Source: CAZWEZ01 sp964632795 (GTDB taxonomy: Bacteria > Pseudomonadota > Alphaproteobacteria > Rhodospirillales > 2-02-FULL-58-16). From it: a stretch of DNA of 64,000 bases. The notes beneath the pieces are model-generated. The model worked only from the letters and a program-made list of their open reading frames with translations. It searched no databases and had not been told where the DNA came from. The stretch is from contig CAZWEZ010000005.1 in NCBI GenBank assembly GCA_964632795.1, forward strand, positions 1 to 64,000. The letters are read 5' to 3'. This document shows, piece after piece, positions 10,496 to 17,930 of the stretch (position 1 is its first letter; each line of letters opens with the position of its first letter). A program made the translations under genes and the position numbers.

Positions 10496-10905
10496 ATGAA
10501 CCCGTGAAGCGTCGAGACCGCCGCCGACGCCCGCAAGATCGTCGAGGAACGCAAGCTCGACCACGTCAAGGTAGGCGTCATCGACATCGACGGGGTGCTG
10601 CGCGGCAAGTACATGTCGCGGGATGACAACGCGACCTACACCGGATGGCACACGGGCTATCCCGACGCCCCGGTAAGGATCCTCCCCGGAAGCTGCCGGG
10701 ACATCCCGTGGGAGGACGGCATACCGTTGTTCCTCGGCGAGTTCACCGAGGCGGCCGAGAATATCTGCCCCCACGGCATCCTGCGCCGGGTGCTGGACAA
10801 GGCCCGCACCATGGGCTTTGAGGTCCTGGCCGGGTTCGAGTACGAGTTCTTCATCTTCGAGGACCCCCCCCATACGGCGCGCCAGAAGCACTACCGCGAC
10901 CTTAT
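10496..10905 (+). pseudogene. Remnant of a glutamine synthetase-family gene
   Basis: The frame opens ATG AAC CCG TGA, a stop at codon 4, and then continues uninterrupted with glutamine synthetase-type N-terminal sequence: VKVGVIDIDGVLRGKYMSR, YTGWHTGYPDAPVRILP, FLGEF, ICPHGILRRVL, then FEYEFFIFE. Homology stops after HYRDL, exactly where the repeat edge CTTATACCAAGGGG begins (10901), so the catalytic C-terminal two thirds are missing. From memory of the family, about 25-30 residues also appear to be missing between KYMSRDD and NATYTGWHT. The likely parent is a GlnA-like or gamma-glutamylpolyamine synthetase-like ligase. An AAAAGG ribosome-binding site remains. Confidence 0.85.
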
Positions 10906-10914
10906 ACCAAGGGG
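10901..10914 (+). repeat. Partial copy of the dispersed repeat edge
   Basis: CTTATACCAAGGGG is identical to 57643-57656 and, inverted, to 79-91 plus one base. It forms the junction between the truncated glutamine-synthetase-like remnant and the 3' end of the racemase gene, and supplies the racemase stop codon (TAA on the minus strand, 10902-10904). Confidence 0.6.
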
Positions 10915-11951
10915 TTGTTGCCCCGCATCCCGGGGCCCCAGATGTCGCTCAGGGTGAAGCCCTCGGGGAAGGGGTCCTCAGGGTCGAGGCCGAACTCGTG
11001 GGTCGCGAAGATCCAGGCGCTCCCGGTGATCCGCGGCACGATGGCCGGGCGCCCGGCGACCTCGGCGGTCCGCGCCACCCGGGCCGCGAAGCGGGTGCCG
11101 ATCACCGATTCGAAGGTCAGGGTTTGGCCCGCCGCCACCTCGCCCCGGACGCTCATCGCCGCCAGCCGGGCGCTGATCCCGGTGCCGCAGGGGCAGCGGT
11201 CGAGGCGTCCCGGCGAGATCACCACGGCGTTGCGCCGCGCGCCGTCGGTCGCCGACGGCGGGCCGGCGAACTGGGCGAAGGTGACGTCGCGGATGTCCGG
11301 GTTGTCGGGGTGGCGGACGTCGTAGCGCTGGCCCGCCGCGGCCTTGATCCGCTCGCCCATGTCGACCATGTCGCGGGCCTCGTCGGGAGTCATCGCGAAG
11401 CCCAGCGACGGCCCGTCGACGGTGGCGAAGAAGGCCCCGCCGTAGGCGATGTTGATCGCCATCGTGGGCTGGTCGGCGACCTCGAGGGGGGCCTCCAGGC
11501 GGTCGACGAACGACGGCACGTTGTCGAGCGTCACGCTCTCGCAGCGGCCGTCGCGGCAGGCGGCGAGGACCGACACCAGGCCGGCCGGGGTGTCGAGCAC
11601 GAGACGGGTCTCGGGCTCCTCCATGGGCAGGATGCCGGTCTCCAGCAGGACCGTGGTCACGCACATGACGTTGGAGCCCGACATCGCCGGATAGTCGGTC
11701 GATTCCATGACGATCATCCCGGCGTCGGCCTCGGGCACACTCGGCGGCAGGATCAGGTTGACCGACACCCCGGGGCCGCCCCGGGGCTCGAACAGGATGA
11801 AGCGGCGCAGCGAATCGTCGTTGTTCTGGAGGTGCTGGCGCTTGTCGAACATGGTGCGCCCGGGGACCTCGAGCACGCCCCCGGTGATGACCCGGCCGTT
11901 CTCGCCCTCGGCGTGGGCGTCGACCACGGTTATCCTGCGTTTCCAGCGCAT
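10902..11951 (-). CDS. Proline racemase-family enzyme (hydroxyproline epimerase/dehydratase-like)
   Basis: A 349-residue member of the proline racemase superfamily (proline racemase, 4-hydroxyproline 2-epimerase, trans-3-hydroxy-L-proline dehydratase). The usual first catalytic Cys of the M-C-G-H motif is a serine here (MSGSN, Ser91); the second motif keeps its Cys (CPCGTG, Cys255). A Ser/Cys pair is unlike the Cys/Cys racemases and the Cys/Thr dehydratases, so activity cannot be assigned. The start is ATG 11951, preceded by GGAGGGGCG; the frame runs further upstream without a better start. The last residues (NNPLV) and the stop lie in or beside a dispersed-repeat edge, so the C-terminus may have been remodelled. 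It is convergent to the TRAP operon, whose substrate may be related. Confidence 0.85.
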   Translation of the reverse strand: MRWKRRITVVDAHAEGENGRVITGGVLEVPGRTMFDKRQHLQNNDDSLRRFILFEPRGGPGVSVNLILPPSVPEADAGMIVMESTDYPAMSGSNVMCVTTVLLETGILPMEEPETRLVLDTPAGLVSVLAACRDGRCESVTLDNVPSFVDRLEAPLEVADQPTMAINIAYGGAFFATVDGPSLGFAMTPDEARDMVDMGERIKAAAGQRYDVRHPDNPDIRDVTFAQFAGPPSATDGARRNAVVISPGRLDRCPCGTGISARLAAMSVRGEVAAGQTLTFESVIGTRFAARVARTAEVAGRPAIVPRITGSAWIFATHEFGLDPEDPFPEGFTLSDIWGPGMRGNNPLV

Positions 11952-12302
11952 CGCCCCTCCCCTTCCCGGCGCTCCCGGAGGGCCCCGGAAGGGACATCGC
12001 CATTGCCTCCCTGTACCATGGGCCGGAAACCTGTTGTACAGGGAAATGAGTTCAACCCACAATGAAACGGGACGGGATGAGGGACATCGGGAGCATTACG
12101 GGACTTTGCGGAGATCGAGAGCCCCCGGGAATCGCTCCCAGACCCTCGAAAATTAGAATCATCTTGATTTACCCTCGGGCCCATCGCTAGGCTACGACCG
12201 CTACGGAGTGGAACAGGTGGGCGTCGAGACCGAACATAAGGCCTTGAAAACCCTTCCGAATATGATCAGGGACGGAACCAGGCAAGGGGCAGGGGCGAGA
12301 AA
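11952..12302. other. Intergenic region, no gene recognised
   Basis: About 350 bp between the start of the racemase gene (minus) and the end of a tiny minus-strand ORF. I see no coding frame with family features, no strong hairpin and no recognisable mobile sequence. It should contain the racemase promoter. A less GC-rich patch lies around 12148-12172. Confidence 0.5.
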
Positions 12303-12407
12303 TCAAAAGACGTAGAATGACAGGATCAGAACGATCACGATCGCGTTGACGACCATTCCCGTGAAAATCACGATGTCGGCCGGGGAGATTTTCTTGGTGA
12401 ACCTCAT
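12303..12407 (-). CDS. 34-residue single-pass membrane mini-protein
   Basis: Too short for routine gene calling but plausible: ATG at 12407, MRFTKKISPADIVIFTGM, then a hydrophobic run VVNAIVIVLILSFYVF to the stop, giving a basic N-terminus and one membrane helix. It is divergent from the bd-like oxidase operon starting 75 bp away, where two similarly small membrane proteins are encoded. No ribosome-binding site stands out. Function unknown; an accessory peptide to the oxidase is only an inference. Confidence 0.45.
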   Translation of the reverse strand: MRFTKKISPADIVIFTGMVVNAIVIVLILSFYVF

Positions 12408-12481
12408 GGGGTGGACGCTAGGTTATCCGGGTTGGCGTTGTCAATCCGCAGTGAGGGACTGAACAAGGGGAAACCGCGAAG

Positions 12482-12589
12482 ATGAACGGCGAAGGAAACG
12501 AAGACTCGAAATATCCATGGGCGGGACCGGTTCTGTTCGGCGTCGTCCTGGTCGCCGTGATCGCCTTCTTCTGGTGGTTCCTCGGCTGA
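12482..12589 (+). CDS. 35-residue single-pass membrane mini-protein, first gene of the oxidase operon
   Basis: MNGEGNEDSKYPWAGPVLFG followed by a hydrophobic helix ending FFWWFLG. Ribosome-binding purines (AAACCGCGAAG) precede the ATG. It is 20 bp upstream of another mini-protein and shares its orientation with the bd-like oxidase gene. Such peptides resemble in size the CydX/CcoQ-type small subunits of terminal oxidases, but I see no diagnostic motif. Confidence 0.6.
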   Translation: MNGEGNEDSKYPWAGPVLFGVVLVAVIAFFWWFLG

Positions 12590-12609
12590 CGGAGAGGGAG
12601 GAGACCGAG

Positions 12610-12726
12610 ATGAAAGGGTACGCGGTGCCGTTCGCCATCGCCTTCGTGGTCTGCGGGGCGGCCTTCTTCGTCATGGACTACGCGGTGATGAACGTCCAGG
12701 GGCTGTCCCTGTTCTTTGAAAACTGA
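12610..12726 (+). CDS. 38-residue membrane mini-protein in the oxidase operon
   Basis: MKGYAVPFAIAFVVCGAAFF, then VMDYAVMNVQGLSLFFEN: one membrane helix, a small polar tail and one Cys in the helix. It is well placed behind GGAGAGGGAGGAGACCGAG, a strong ribosome-binding site, and lies 28 bp before the oxidase gene. Probably a small subunit or assembly peptide of the adjacent complex; this is inferred from position only. Confidence 0.65.
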   Translation: MKGYAVPFAIAFVVCGAAFFVMDYAVMNVQGLSLFFEN

Positions 12727-12754
12727 CGCCATCTCGAGAGGAAGGCAAACTGAG

Positions 12755-14563
12755 ATGAGGGATCGTCTGGCGAAAACCGGCTGGCTGGCGTTGGCGTTGG
12801 TCCTGGCCGTGCTGGTGTTGGGCGGCGGCATCGAAGCCGTCGCCGCCGAGTCGGCCGCCGAGACGGTGGCCGAAGCCGAAGCGCCGCCCCTCTACGCCCC
12901 CGCGCCCCGGTTGAGCGTGGCCGACTACCCGACCATCGCCGGCGTCAATTCGCGGGTCGTGGTGTGGCTGGTCGCCCAGTTGCACCTGTGGTTCGCAGCC
13001 TTCGTGCTGGCGGTGCCGATCTTCGTCTTCATCATCGAGGCGATCGGCATGAAGACCCGGGACAAGCGCTTCGACGACATGGCCTACGAGTTCATCAAGG
13101 TCTCGATCACCGCCTATTCGCTGACCGCGATCTCGGGCGGTCTGCTGGTCTTCTCGCTGCTGATCTTCTATCCCCACCTGTTCCTCTACCTGTCGACGAT
13201 CTTCAAGGAGACGATGTTCTACTACGCGATCCTGTTCTTCGCCGAGAGCGCCTTCCTCTACATCTACTACTACGGTTGGCACTGGCTGCAGGGGGGATTC
13301 CGCAAGTGGGTGCACCTGACCCTGGGGCTGCTGCTCAACGCCGTCGGCACGTTGCTGATGTTCCTGGCCAACGCCTGGCTGACCTTCATGATGAGCCCGG
13401 CCGGGGTCGATGCGGCCGGGGTCTTCGGCGGCGACACCATGGTTTCGATCCACAACTACCTGTGGAACCCCTTCAACCTTCACCGGTTCATCGCCAACAT
13501 CGCCTACGGCGGCTCCATCGTCGGCGCCTACGCCGCCTTCAGGTTCCTGAGCGCGACGGCGCGCGACCAGAAGGCCCACTACGACTGGATGGGCTACAAC
13601 GCCAACTTCATCGCCATCTCGGCGCTGTTGCCGCTGCCGTTCGCCGGTTATTACCTGTCGGCCGAGTTCTACGCCTACAGCCAGCAGATGGGGATCACCC
13701 TGATGGGCGGCATCTTCGCCTGGATGTTCATCATCCAGGCGGTGCTGATCGGCGCCCTGTTCCTGTCGGCCAACTATTACCTGTGGTGCGGGATGGGGCG
13801 CAGCGACGGGGCGGTCCGCTACAACAAGTACATCAAGTACATCGCGGTGGTGATCGTGGCCTCGTTCCTGGTCTGGTTCACCCCCCACACCCTGGTCCTG
13901 ACGAATGAGGAACTGAAGGCGCTGGGCGGGCCGTATCACAAGTACATCGGCCCGCTGGGCATCATGCCGGCCAAGAACACGGCGGTGAACCTGATGATCC
14001 TGTTCACCTTCGTCAGCTTCGTGATCTACCGGCGCTGCAACAAGGTCGCCACGGTGTCGTGGGTCAAGGCCGGCAACGCCTTCCTTGTGGCGCTGTTCGC
14101 CACCGGCATCATCAACCTGTTCATCCTCGGCATCTACCACGGCTACTTCACCAACACCGTCTACAAGGTCGCGTCCTCCTGGCCACAGGTCGTCACCACC
14201 CTGATCATCATCGTCGTCACCGTCGTCGTCGACAACCTGATGTACAAGGGGGCCAGGGAGGTCGCTCCCCTCCAGTGGGGCCGGGTTCCCGCGCGCTCGC
14301 AGTACGCCCTGTTCCTGCTGGCGGTGGCCTTCACCTGGCTGATGGGGCTGATGGGGTATGTCCGCTCGGGCATCCGCCAGCACTGGCACGTGGTCGACAT
14401 CATGCGCGACAACTCGACCGAAGCCTTCACCCCGACCATAAGGTACGCGACCAACGTGGTTTCGGTGGGCACGGTCATCTTCATGGCCCTGGTCATCTTC
14501 GTGTTCTGGCTGAGCCAGGTCGGCGGCCGCAAGACGGTTCCCGCCGGCTACTGGAAGGAATAG
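12755..14563 (+). CDS. Cytochrome bd-like oxidase subunit I (divergent CydA)
   Basis: A 602-residue polytopic inner-membrane protein with a signal-like N-terminal helix and many further hydrophobic segments, longer than typical CydA. CydA-like landmarks: QLHLWF (His77, matching the haem b595 ligand region), NPFNLHRF (His243, near the b558 His region), FFAES, and RQHW at 541-544 where CydA has RQPW. By hand alignment the Glu three residues before that motif (E445 in E. coli, needed for haem b595) is Ser538, and the b558 His position appears to be Ala247 with His243 one turn away. There is no CydB gene beside it; c-type cytochrome genes follow, so it may take electrons from cytochromes instead of quinol. 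Start ATG 12755, after GAGAGGAAGG. Confidence 0.8.
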   Translation: MRDRLAKTGWLALALVLAVLVLGGGIEAVAAESAAETVAEAEAPPLYAPAPRLSVADYPTIAGVNSRVVVWLVAQLHLWFAAFVLAVPIFVFIIEAIGMKTRDKRFDDMAYEFIKVSITAYSLTAISGGLLVFSLLIFYPHLFLYLSTIFKETMFYYAILFFAESAFLYIYYYGWHWLQGGFRKWVHLTLGLLLNAVGTLLMFLANAWLTFMMSPAGVDAAGVFGGDTMVSIHNYLWNPFNLHRFIANIAYGGSIVGAYAAFRFLSATARDQKAHYDWMGYNANFIAISALLPLPFAGYYLSAEFYAYSQQMGITLMGGIFAWMFIIQAVLIGALFLSANYYLWCGMGRSDGAVRYNKYIKYIAVVIVASFLVWFTPHTLVLTNEELKALGGPYHKYIGPLGIMPAKNTAVNLMILFTFVSFVIYRRCNKVATVSWVKAGNAFLVALFATGIINLFILGIYHGYFTNTVYKVASSWPQVVTTLIIIVVTVVVDNLMYKGAREVAPLQWGRVPARSQYALFLLAVAFTWLMGLMGYVRSGIRQHWHVVDIMRDNSTEAFTPTIRYATNVVSVGTVIFMALVIFVFWLSQVGGRKTVPAGYWKE

Positions 14564-14569
14564 GGGGCG

Positions 14570-15397
14570 ATGGGAAACTTCCTCAGGGTGGTCGTCTTCA
14601 GCCTCATCACCATCGTCTTGTTCGCCGGCTATTCCGGGTGGGGGATCCCGCAGATCAAACCGGCGCCCCCGCCCAAGGAGGAAAAGCTGGACCTCGGCGC
14701 CATGACCATGGACCGCTTCATCGCCCTGGGGGAGAAGATCTACAAGGGCAAGGGGACCTGCACGCTGTGCCACAACGAGCTGGGCCGGGCGCCGATGCTG
14801 GACAATGCCGCCGCGACCGCCGCCGAGCGGCTGGCCGATCCCGGATACCAGGGCACGGCCGAAACCGTCGAGGAATTCCTTTACGAGTCCATGGTCGATC
14901 CCACGGCCTACGTGGTCGCCGGCTTCGGCAAGAAGGGCACCAACGACACGGTCAGCCCGATGACAGACGTGTCGGCCGGCAGCACCCGGCTGTCGGAGGC
15001 CGAAATCAGCGCCCTCATCGCCTACCTCCAGGACCTGGCCGGGGCCGAGGTGACGGTGGAGATTCCGACCGGCGTCGCCGAAGACGACGGCGAGGAAGAC
15101 GGCGAGGAGGGCGAGGCCAGGGCGCCCCTCGAGAGCGCCGAGGAGGTGATCGAGGAATTCGCCTGCGGCATTTGCCACGTCATCGCTGGCGAGGAAGGGG
15201 AGTTGGGTCCCGACCTGTCGAAGATCGGCGCCGACAGGGACCGCGACTTCCTGCGCCGCTCCATCCTCGACCCCAACGCCGAGCTCACCGAGGGCTTCGA
15301 GGAGGATATGATGCCCCCCGACTACGGCGAACAGATGTACGCCAAGGAACTGGAAATGCTGCTGGATTACATGGCCGGGTTGAAAGAGGGGGAATGA
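14570..15397 (+). CDS. Membrane-anchored di-haem cytochrome c
   Basis: 275 residues: an N-terminal membrane anchor (about 5-25), then a periplasmic part with two CxxCH haem c sites, CTLCH at 64-68 and CGICH at 199-203, in two cytochrome c-like modules joined by an acidic linker (EDDGEEDGEEGE, about 171-182). Met residues suitable as distal ligands occur after both sites. It begins 6 bp after the bd-like oxidase stop, and its TGA overlaps the next ATG. Probably an electron donor to the oxidase. Confidence 0.85.
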   Translation: MGNFLRVVVFSLITIVLFAGYSGWGIPQIKPAPPPKEEKLDLGAMTMDRFIALGEKIYKGKGTCTLCHNELGRAPMLDNAAATAAERLADPGYQGTAETVEEFLYESMVDPTAYVVAGFGKKGTNDTVSPMTDVSAGSTRLSEAEISALIAYLQDLAGAEVTVEIPTGVAEDDGEEDGEEGEARAPLESAEEVIEEFACGICHVIAGEEGELGPDLSKIGADRDRDFLRRSILDPNAELTEGFEEDMMPPDYGEQMYAKELEMLLDYMAGLKEGE

Positions 15398-16188
15398 GGA
15401 CGATGTGGATTCTCAGCTTGTTCCGGGCCAGGTTGCTCCAGGCGATCCTGGTCCTGGTCGGGATTTACGTCGCCTTCATCGTCGTCTTCGATTATCTGCT
15501 CGGCGAGGTGATCCCCTCCAGCCTGCTGAACATGTACATGTTCTTCGCGGCGGCCGGGGTGTTCATGGTCTTCACCTTCACCGAGGAGGGGGCCCGCGAG
15601 ATGGTGGCGCCGATCAAGGCGCTGGTCGAGGATTCGTCCCGGAAGGTGATCCGCAACGTGGTTTTCGCGATCGTCCCCCTGGTGGCCGGGGCTTACGCCT
15701 ACATGCAGATGCTGCCCGGCCTGGAGGCGCCGCTCGAGCTGCGCTCCATCCATCCGGCGCCGCCGACGACGGCCAAGATGTTCGGCAAGCGTTTCGACCT
15801 GCAGACCCTGGAGAACCCGTACCGCAAGTTCGAGAAGGAGGACCCGGAGAAGTTCCGCCAGCTGGTCGCCGCGGGGGCCGAGGTGTACATCGAGAACTGC
15901 CACTTCTGCCATGGCGACAAGCTCGACGGCAAGGGTCCCTACGCGGCGGGTCTGAACCCGATCCCTCTCAGTTTCCAGGACATCGGGACCATCGCCCAGT
16001 TGCAGGAATCCTACCTCTTCTGGCGGATCACCACCGGCGGCCCCGGCCTGCCCGAGGAGGCGGCGCCGTGGATTTCGTCGATGCCGATCTGGGAGGACTT
16101 CCTGAGCGAGGATGAGATCTGGAAGGTGATCCTGTTCCTCTACGACTACACCGGCCACCGGCCGCGGGCCTGGGGGGAGCACGAGTGA
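15394..16188 (+). CDS. Membrane-anchored mono-haem cytochrome c
   Basis: 264 residues with three hydrophobic segments in the first half (about 12-38, 45-62, 88-106), then a periplasmic cytochrome c domain with one CxxCH site (CHFCH, 169-173) followed by GDKLDGKGPYAAGL. The start at ATG 15394 overlaps the previous stop (ATGA) behind AGAGGGGG; ATG 15403 is the alternative. The long membrane part before the haem domain suggests tight packing against the oxidase. It overlaps the next gene's start by one base. Confidence 0.82.
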   Translation: MRTMWILSLFRARLLQAILVLVGIYVAFIVVFDYLLGEVIPSSLLNMYMFFAAAGVFMVFTFTEEGAREMVAPIKALVEDSSRKVIRNVVFAIVPLVAGAYAYMQMLPGLEAPLELRSIHPAPPTTAKMFGKRFDLQTLENPYRKFEKEDPEKFRQLVAAGAEVYIENCHFCHGDKLDGKGPYAAGLNPIPLSFQDIGTIAQLQESYLFWRITTGGPGLPEEAAPWISSMPIWEDFLSEDEIWKVILFLYDYTGHRPRAWGEHE

Positions 16189-17711
16189 TGGTTGCCAGAC
16201 GCTTTGCGTGGATGATCACGGCGGCCCTGCTGGCGGGGGCGCCGGCTCATGGGGCGCCGGGCGACGCCGAGCGGGGAGAGGAGATCTACGTCAAGCGGTG
16301 CATGAACTGCCACGGCGAGGAGGGCGACGGCCTGGGCCCGGGCGCCGAGCGGCTCAACCCGCCGCCCCGGGACTTCACGCTGGGCCTGTACAAGATCAAG
16401 ACCACCGGCTTCGACGATCCGGTGCCCAACGACGCCGACATCTACCGGATGATCGAGGTCGGCATGCCGGGGACCTCGATGCCCGGCTGGGGCGACGTGC
16501 TGTCCGAACAGGAGATATTGGACCTGGTCGCCTACCTCAAGGTATTCGCCGAACTGGAGGAGGAGGAACCCACCGAGCAGCTCGACTACGGCACCGCCGT
16601 AGCCTCTTCGGCCGACAGCATCGAGATCGGCCGCAAGCTGTTCCTGGACGGCGATCGGTGCTCCGAATGCCACGGCGTGGACGGCCGGGGAGACGCCATC
16701 AAGAAGCTCAAGGACGACAACGGTGAGAGGACCTGGCCGCGCAACCTGACCAAGCCCTGGACCTTCATCGCCGGCAACGATCCCAAGGAGATCTTCGCCC
16801 GCATCTCGGTCGGCATCCCGGGCACCCAGATGCCGTCCTTCGCCGACCCCAAGAGCAAGAAGAAGCTGAGCGTCGAGGAGCGCTGGCACATCGCCAACTT
16901 CACCGCCTCGCTGGCCGACCCCGCCAAGACGGTACGGGCCGAGAAGACGGTGATCAAGGCGGCCAAGATCGACGGCGAGCTGCCCTCCGGACCCGAGGAC
17001 CCCGCGTGGGCGGCGATCGAGGCGGTGAACTTCTTCATGGTCCCCCAGATGTTCCTCGAGGAACGGTTCTTCACCCCGTCCAACGACACCGTCTCGGCGC
17101 GCGCCCTCTACAACGACCGGGCCATCGCCTTCCTGCTCGAATGGGACGACCGCACCCGGAGCACGCCCGGCGACGCGGCGGCGGAGAAGATCGCCGACCC
17201 CGGGATCGCCGAGGACGGGATCGCCATCCAACTGCCGGTGAGCATTCCCGAGGACATGGAGAAGCCCTATTTCGTGATGGGCGACGCCGCCGACCCGGTC
17301 AATTTCTGGCACTGGCGCGGGGGCACCGCCGAGGAGCCCGAGAGCGTCGCCCTGTACAACGCCAGAGGTCTCGCCGAGGTCGAGGAACGGGACGCCGCGG
17401 CGGCCGGCATCGCCGCCAAGGGAGCCTACAAGGCCGGCACCTGGCGGGTGATGATGACCAGGGAGCTGACCACCTCCGATGCCGAGAACGACCTCCAGTT
17501 CGAGGAGGGCCGGTTCATCCCCATCGCCTTTTCCGCCTGGGACGGCTCCAACAGCGAACGGGGCTCCAGGCGCACCGTGTCCACCTGGTACTGGCTGCTT
17601 CTCGAACCGTCGGTCGGCTCCAAGCCGATCGTCGCCGCGCTGATCGTCATCGTCCTGCTGCTCGGCGCCGAGCTGTGGTGGGCCCGCAGCGCGACGCGCA
17701 AAGGGACCTGA
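16188..17711 (+). CDS. Di-haem cytochrome c fused to an ethylbenzene dehydrogenase-type haem b domain
   Basis: 507 residues: signal peptide (1-22), two cytochrome c modules with CMNCH (38-42) and CSECH (158-162), then from about 255 to 465 a domain resembling the haem b-binding gamma subunit of ethylbenzene dehydrogenase/DMSO reductase-family complexes (start around KIDGELPSGPEDPAWA, with FFMVPQMF and FWHWRGG). A C-terminal membrane helix (about 480-500) follows. In known complexes this domain passes electrons from a molybdenum catalytic subunit, but no such subunit is encoded nearby, so here it may serve as an extra haem relay to the oxidase. Related fusions are known in nitrite oxidoreductase gamma candidates. 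ATG 16188 overlaps the previous TGA. Confidence 0.8.
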   Translation: MVARRFAWMITAALLAGAPAHGAPGDAERGEEIYVKRCMNCHGEEGDGLGPGAERLNPPPRDFTLGLYKIKTTGFDDPVPNDADIYRMIEVGMPGTSMPGWGDVLSEQEILDLVAYLKVFAELEEEEPTEQLDYGTAVASSADSIEIGRKLFLDGDRCSECHGVDGRGDAIKKLKDDNGERTWPRNLTKPWTFIAGNDPKEIFARISVGIPGTQMPSFADPKSKKKLSVEERWHIANFTASLADPAKTVRAEKTVIKAAKIDGELPSGPEDPAWAAIEAVNFFMVPQMFLEERFFTPSNDTVSARALYNDRAIAFLLEWDDRTRSTPGDAAAEKIADPGIAEDGIAIQLPVSIPEDMEKPYFVMGDAADPVNFWHWRGGTAEEPESVALYNARGLAEVEERDAAAAGIAAKGAYKAGTWRVMMTRELTTSDAENDLQFEEGRFIPIAFSAWDGSNSERGSRRTVSTWYWLLLEPSVGSKPIVAALIVIVLLLGAELWWARSATRKGT

Positions 17712-17726
17712 GCAGGAGACCGGACG

Positions 17727-17930
17727 ATGGCCGAAGACCAACCCAGGAAAGGGGTCAAGATGCGCATCTTCGGGGTCATCCTGATCTTCGTCGGGGTGCT
17801 CGACGGGATGCTGGCGTGGCGCGGCGGCTTCCAGCTCAGCGGCTTCTACGTGGTGCTGTTCGCCTCCGGGGTCCTGCTGTTCGCGCTGGGCGCCGTCAGG
17901 GGCCGGCGGCGGCCGGAGGAGTCCCGGTGA
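17727..17930 (+). CDS. Small two-helix membrane protein in the oxidase operon
   Basis: 67 residues: a short basic N-terminus, helix 1 about 13-30 (IFGVILIFVGVLDGMLAW), a loop, helix 2 about 37-57, and a basic tail GRRRPEESR. It starts 15 bp after the cytochrome gene, and its TGA overlaps the next start (GTGA). An internal ATG (residue 12) could also serve. No recognisable family; probably an assembly or small structural component of the same complex. Confidence 0.7.
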   Translation: MAEDQPRKGVKMRIFGVILIFVGVLDGMLAWRGGFQLSGFYVVLFASGVLLFALGAVRGRRRPEESR

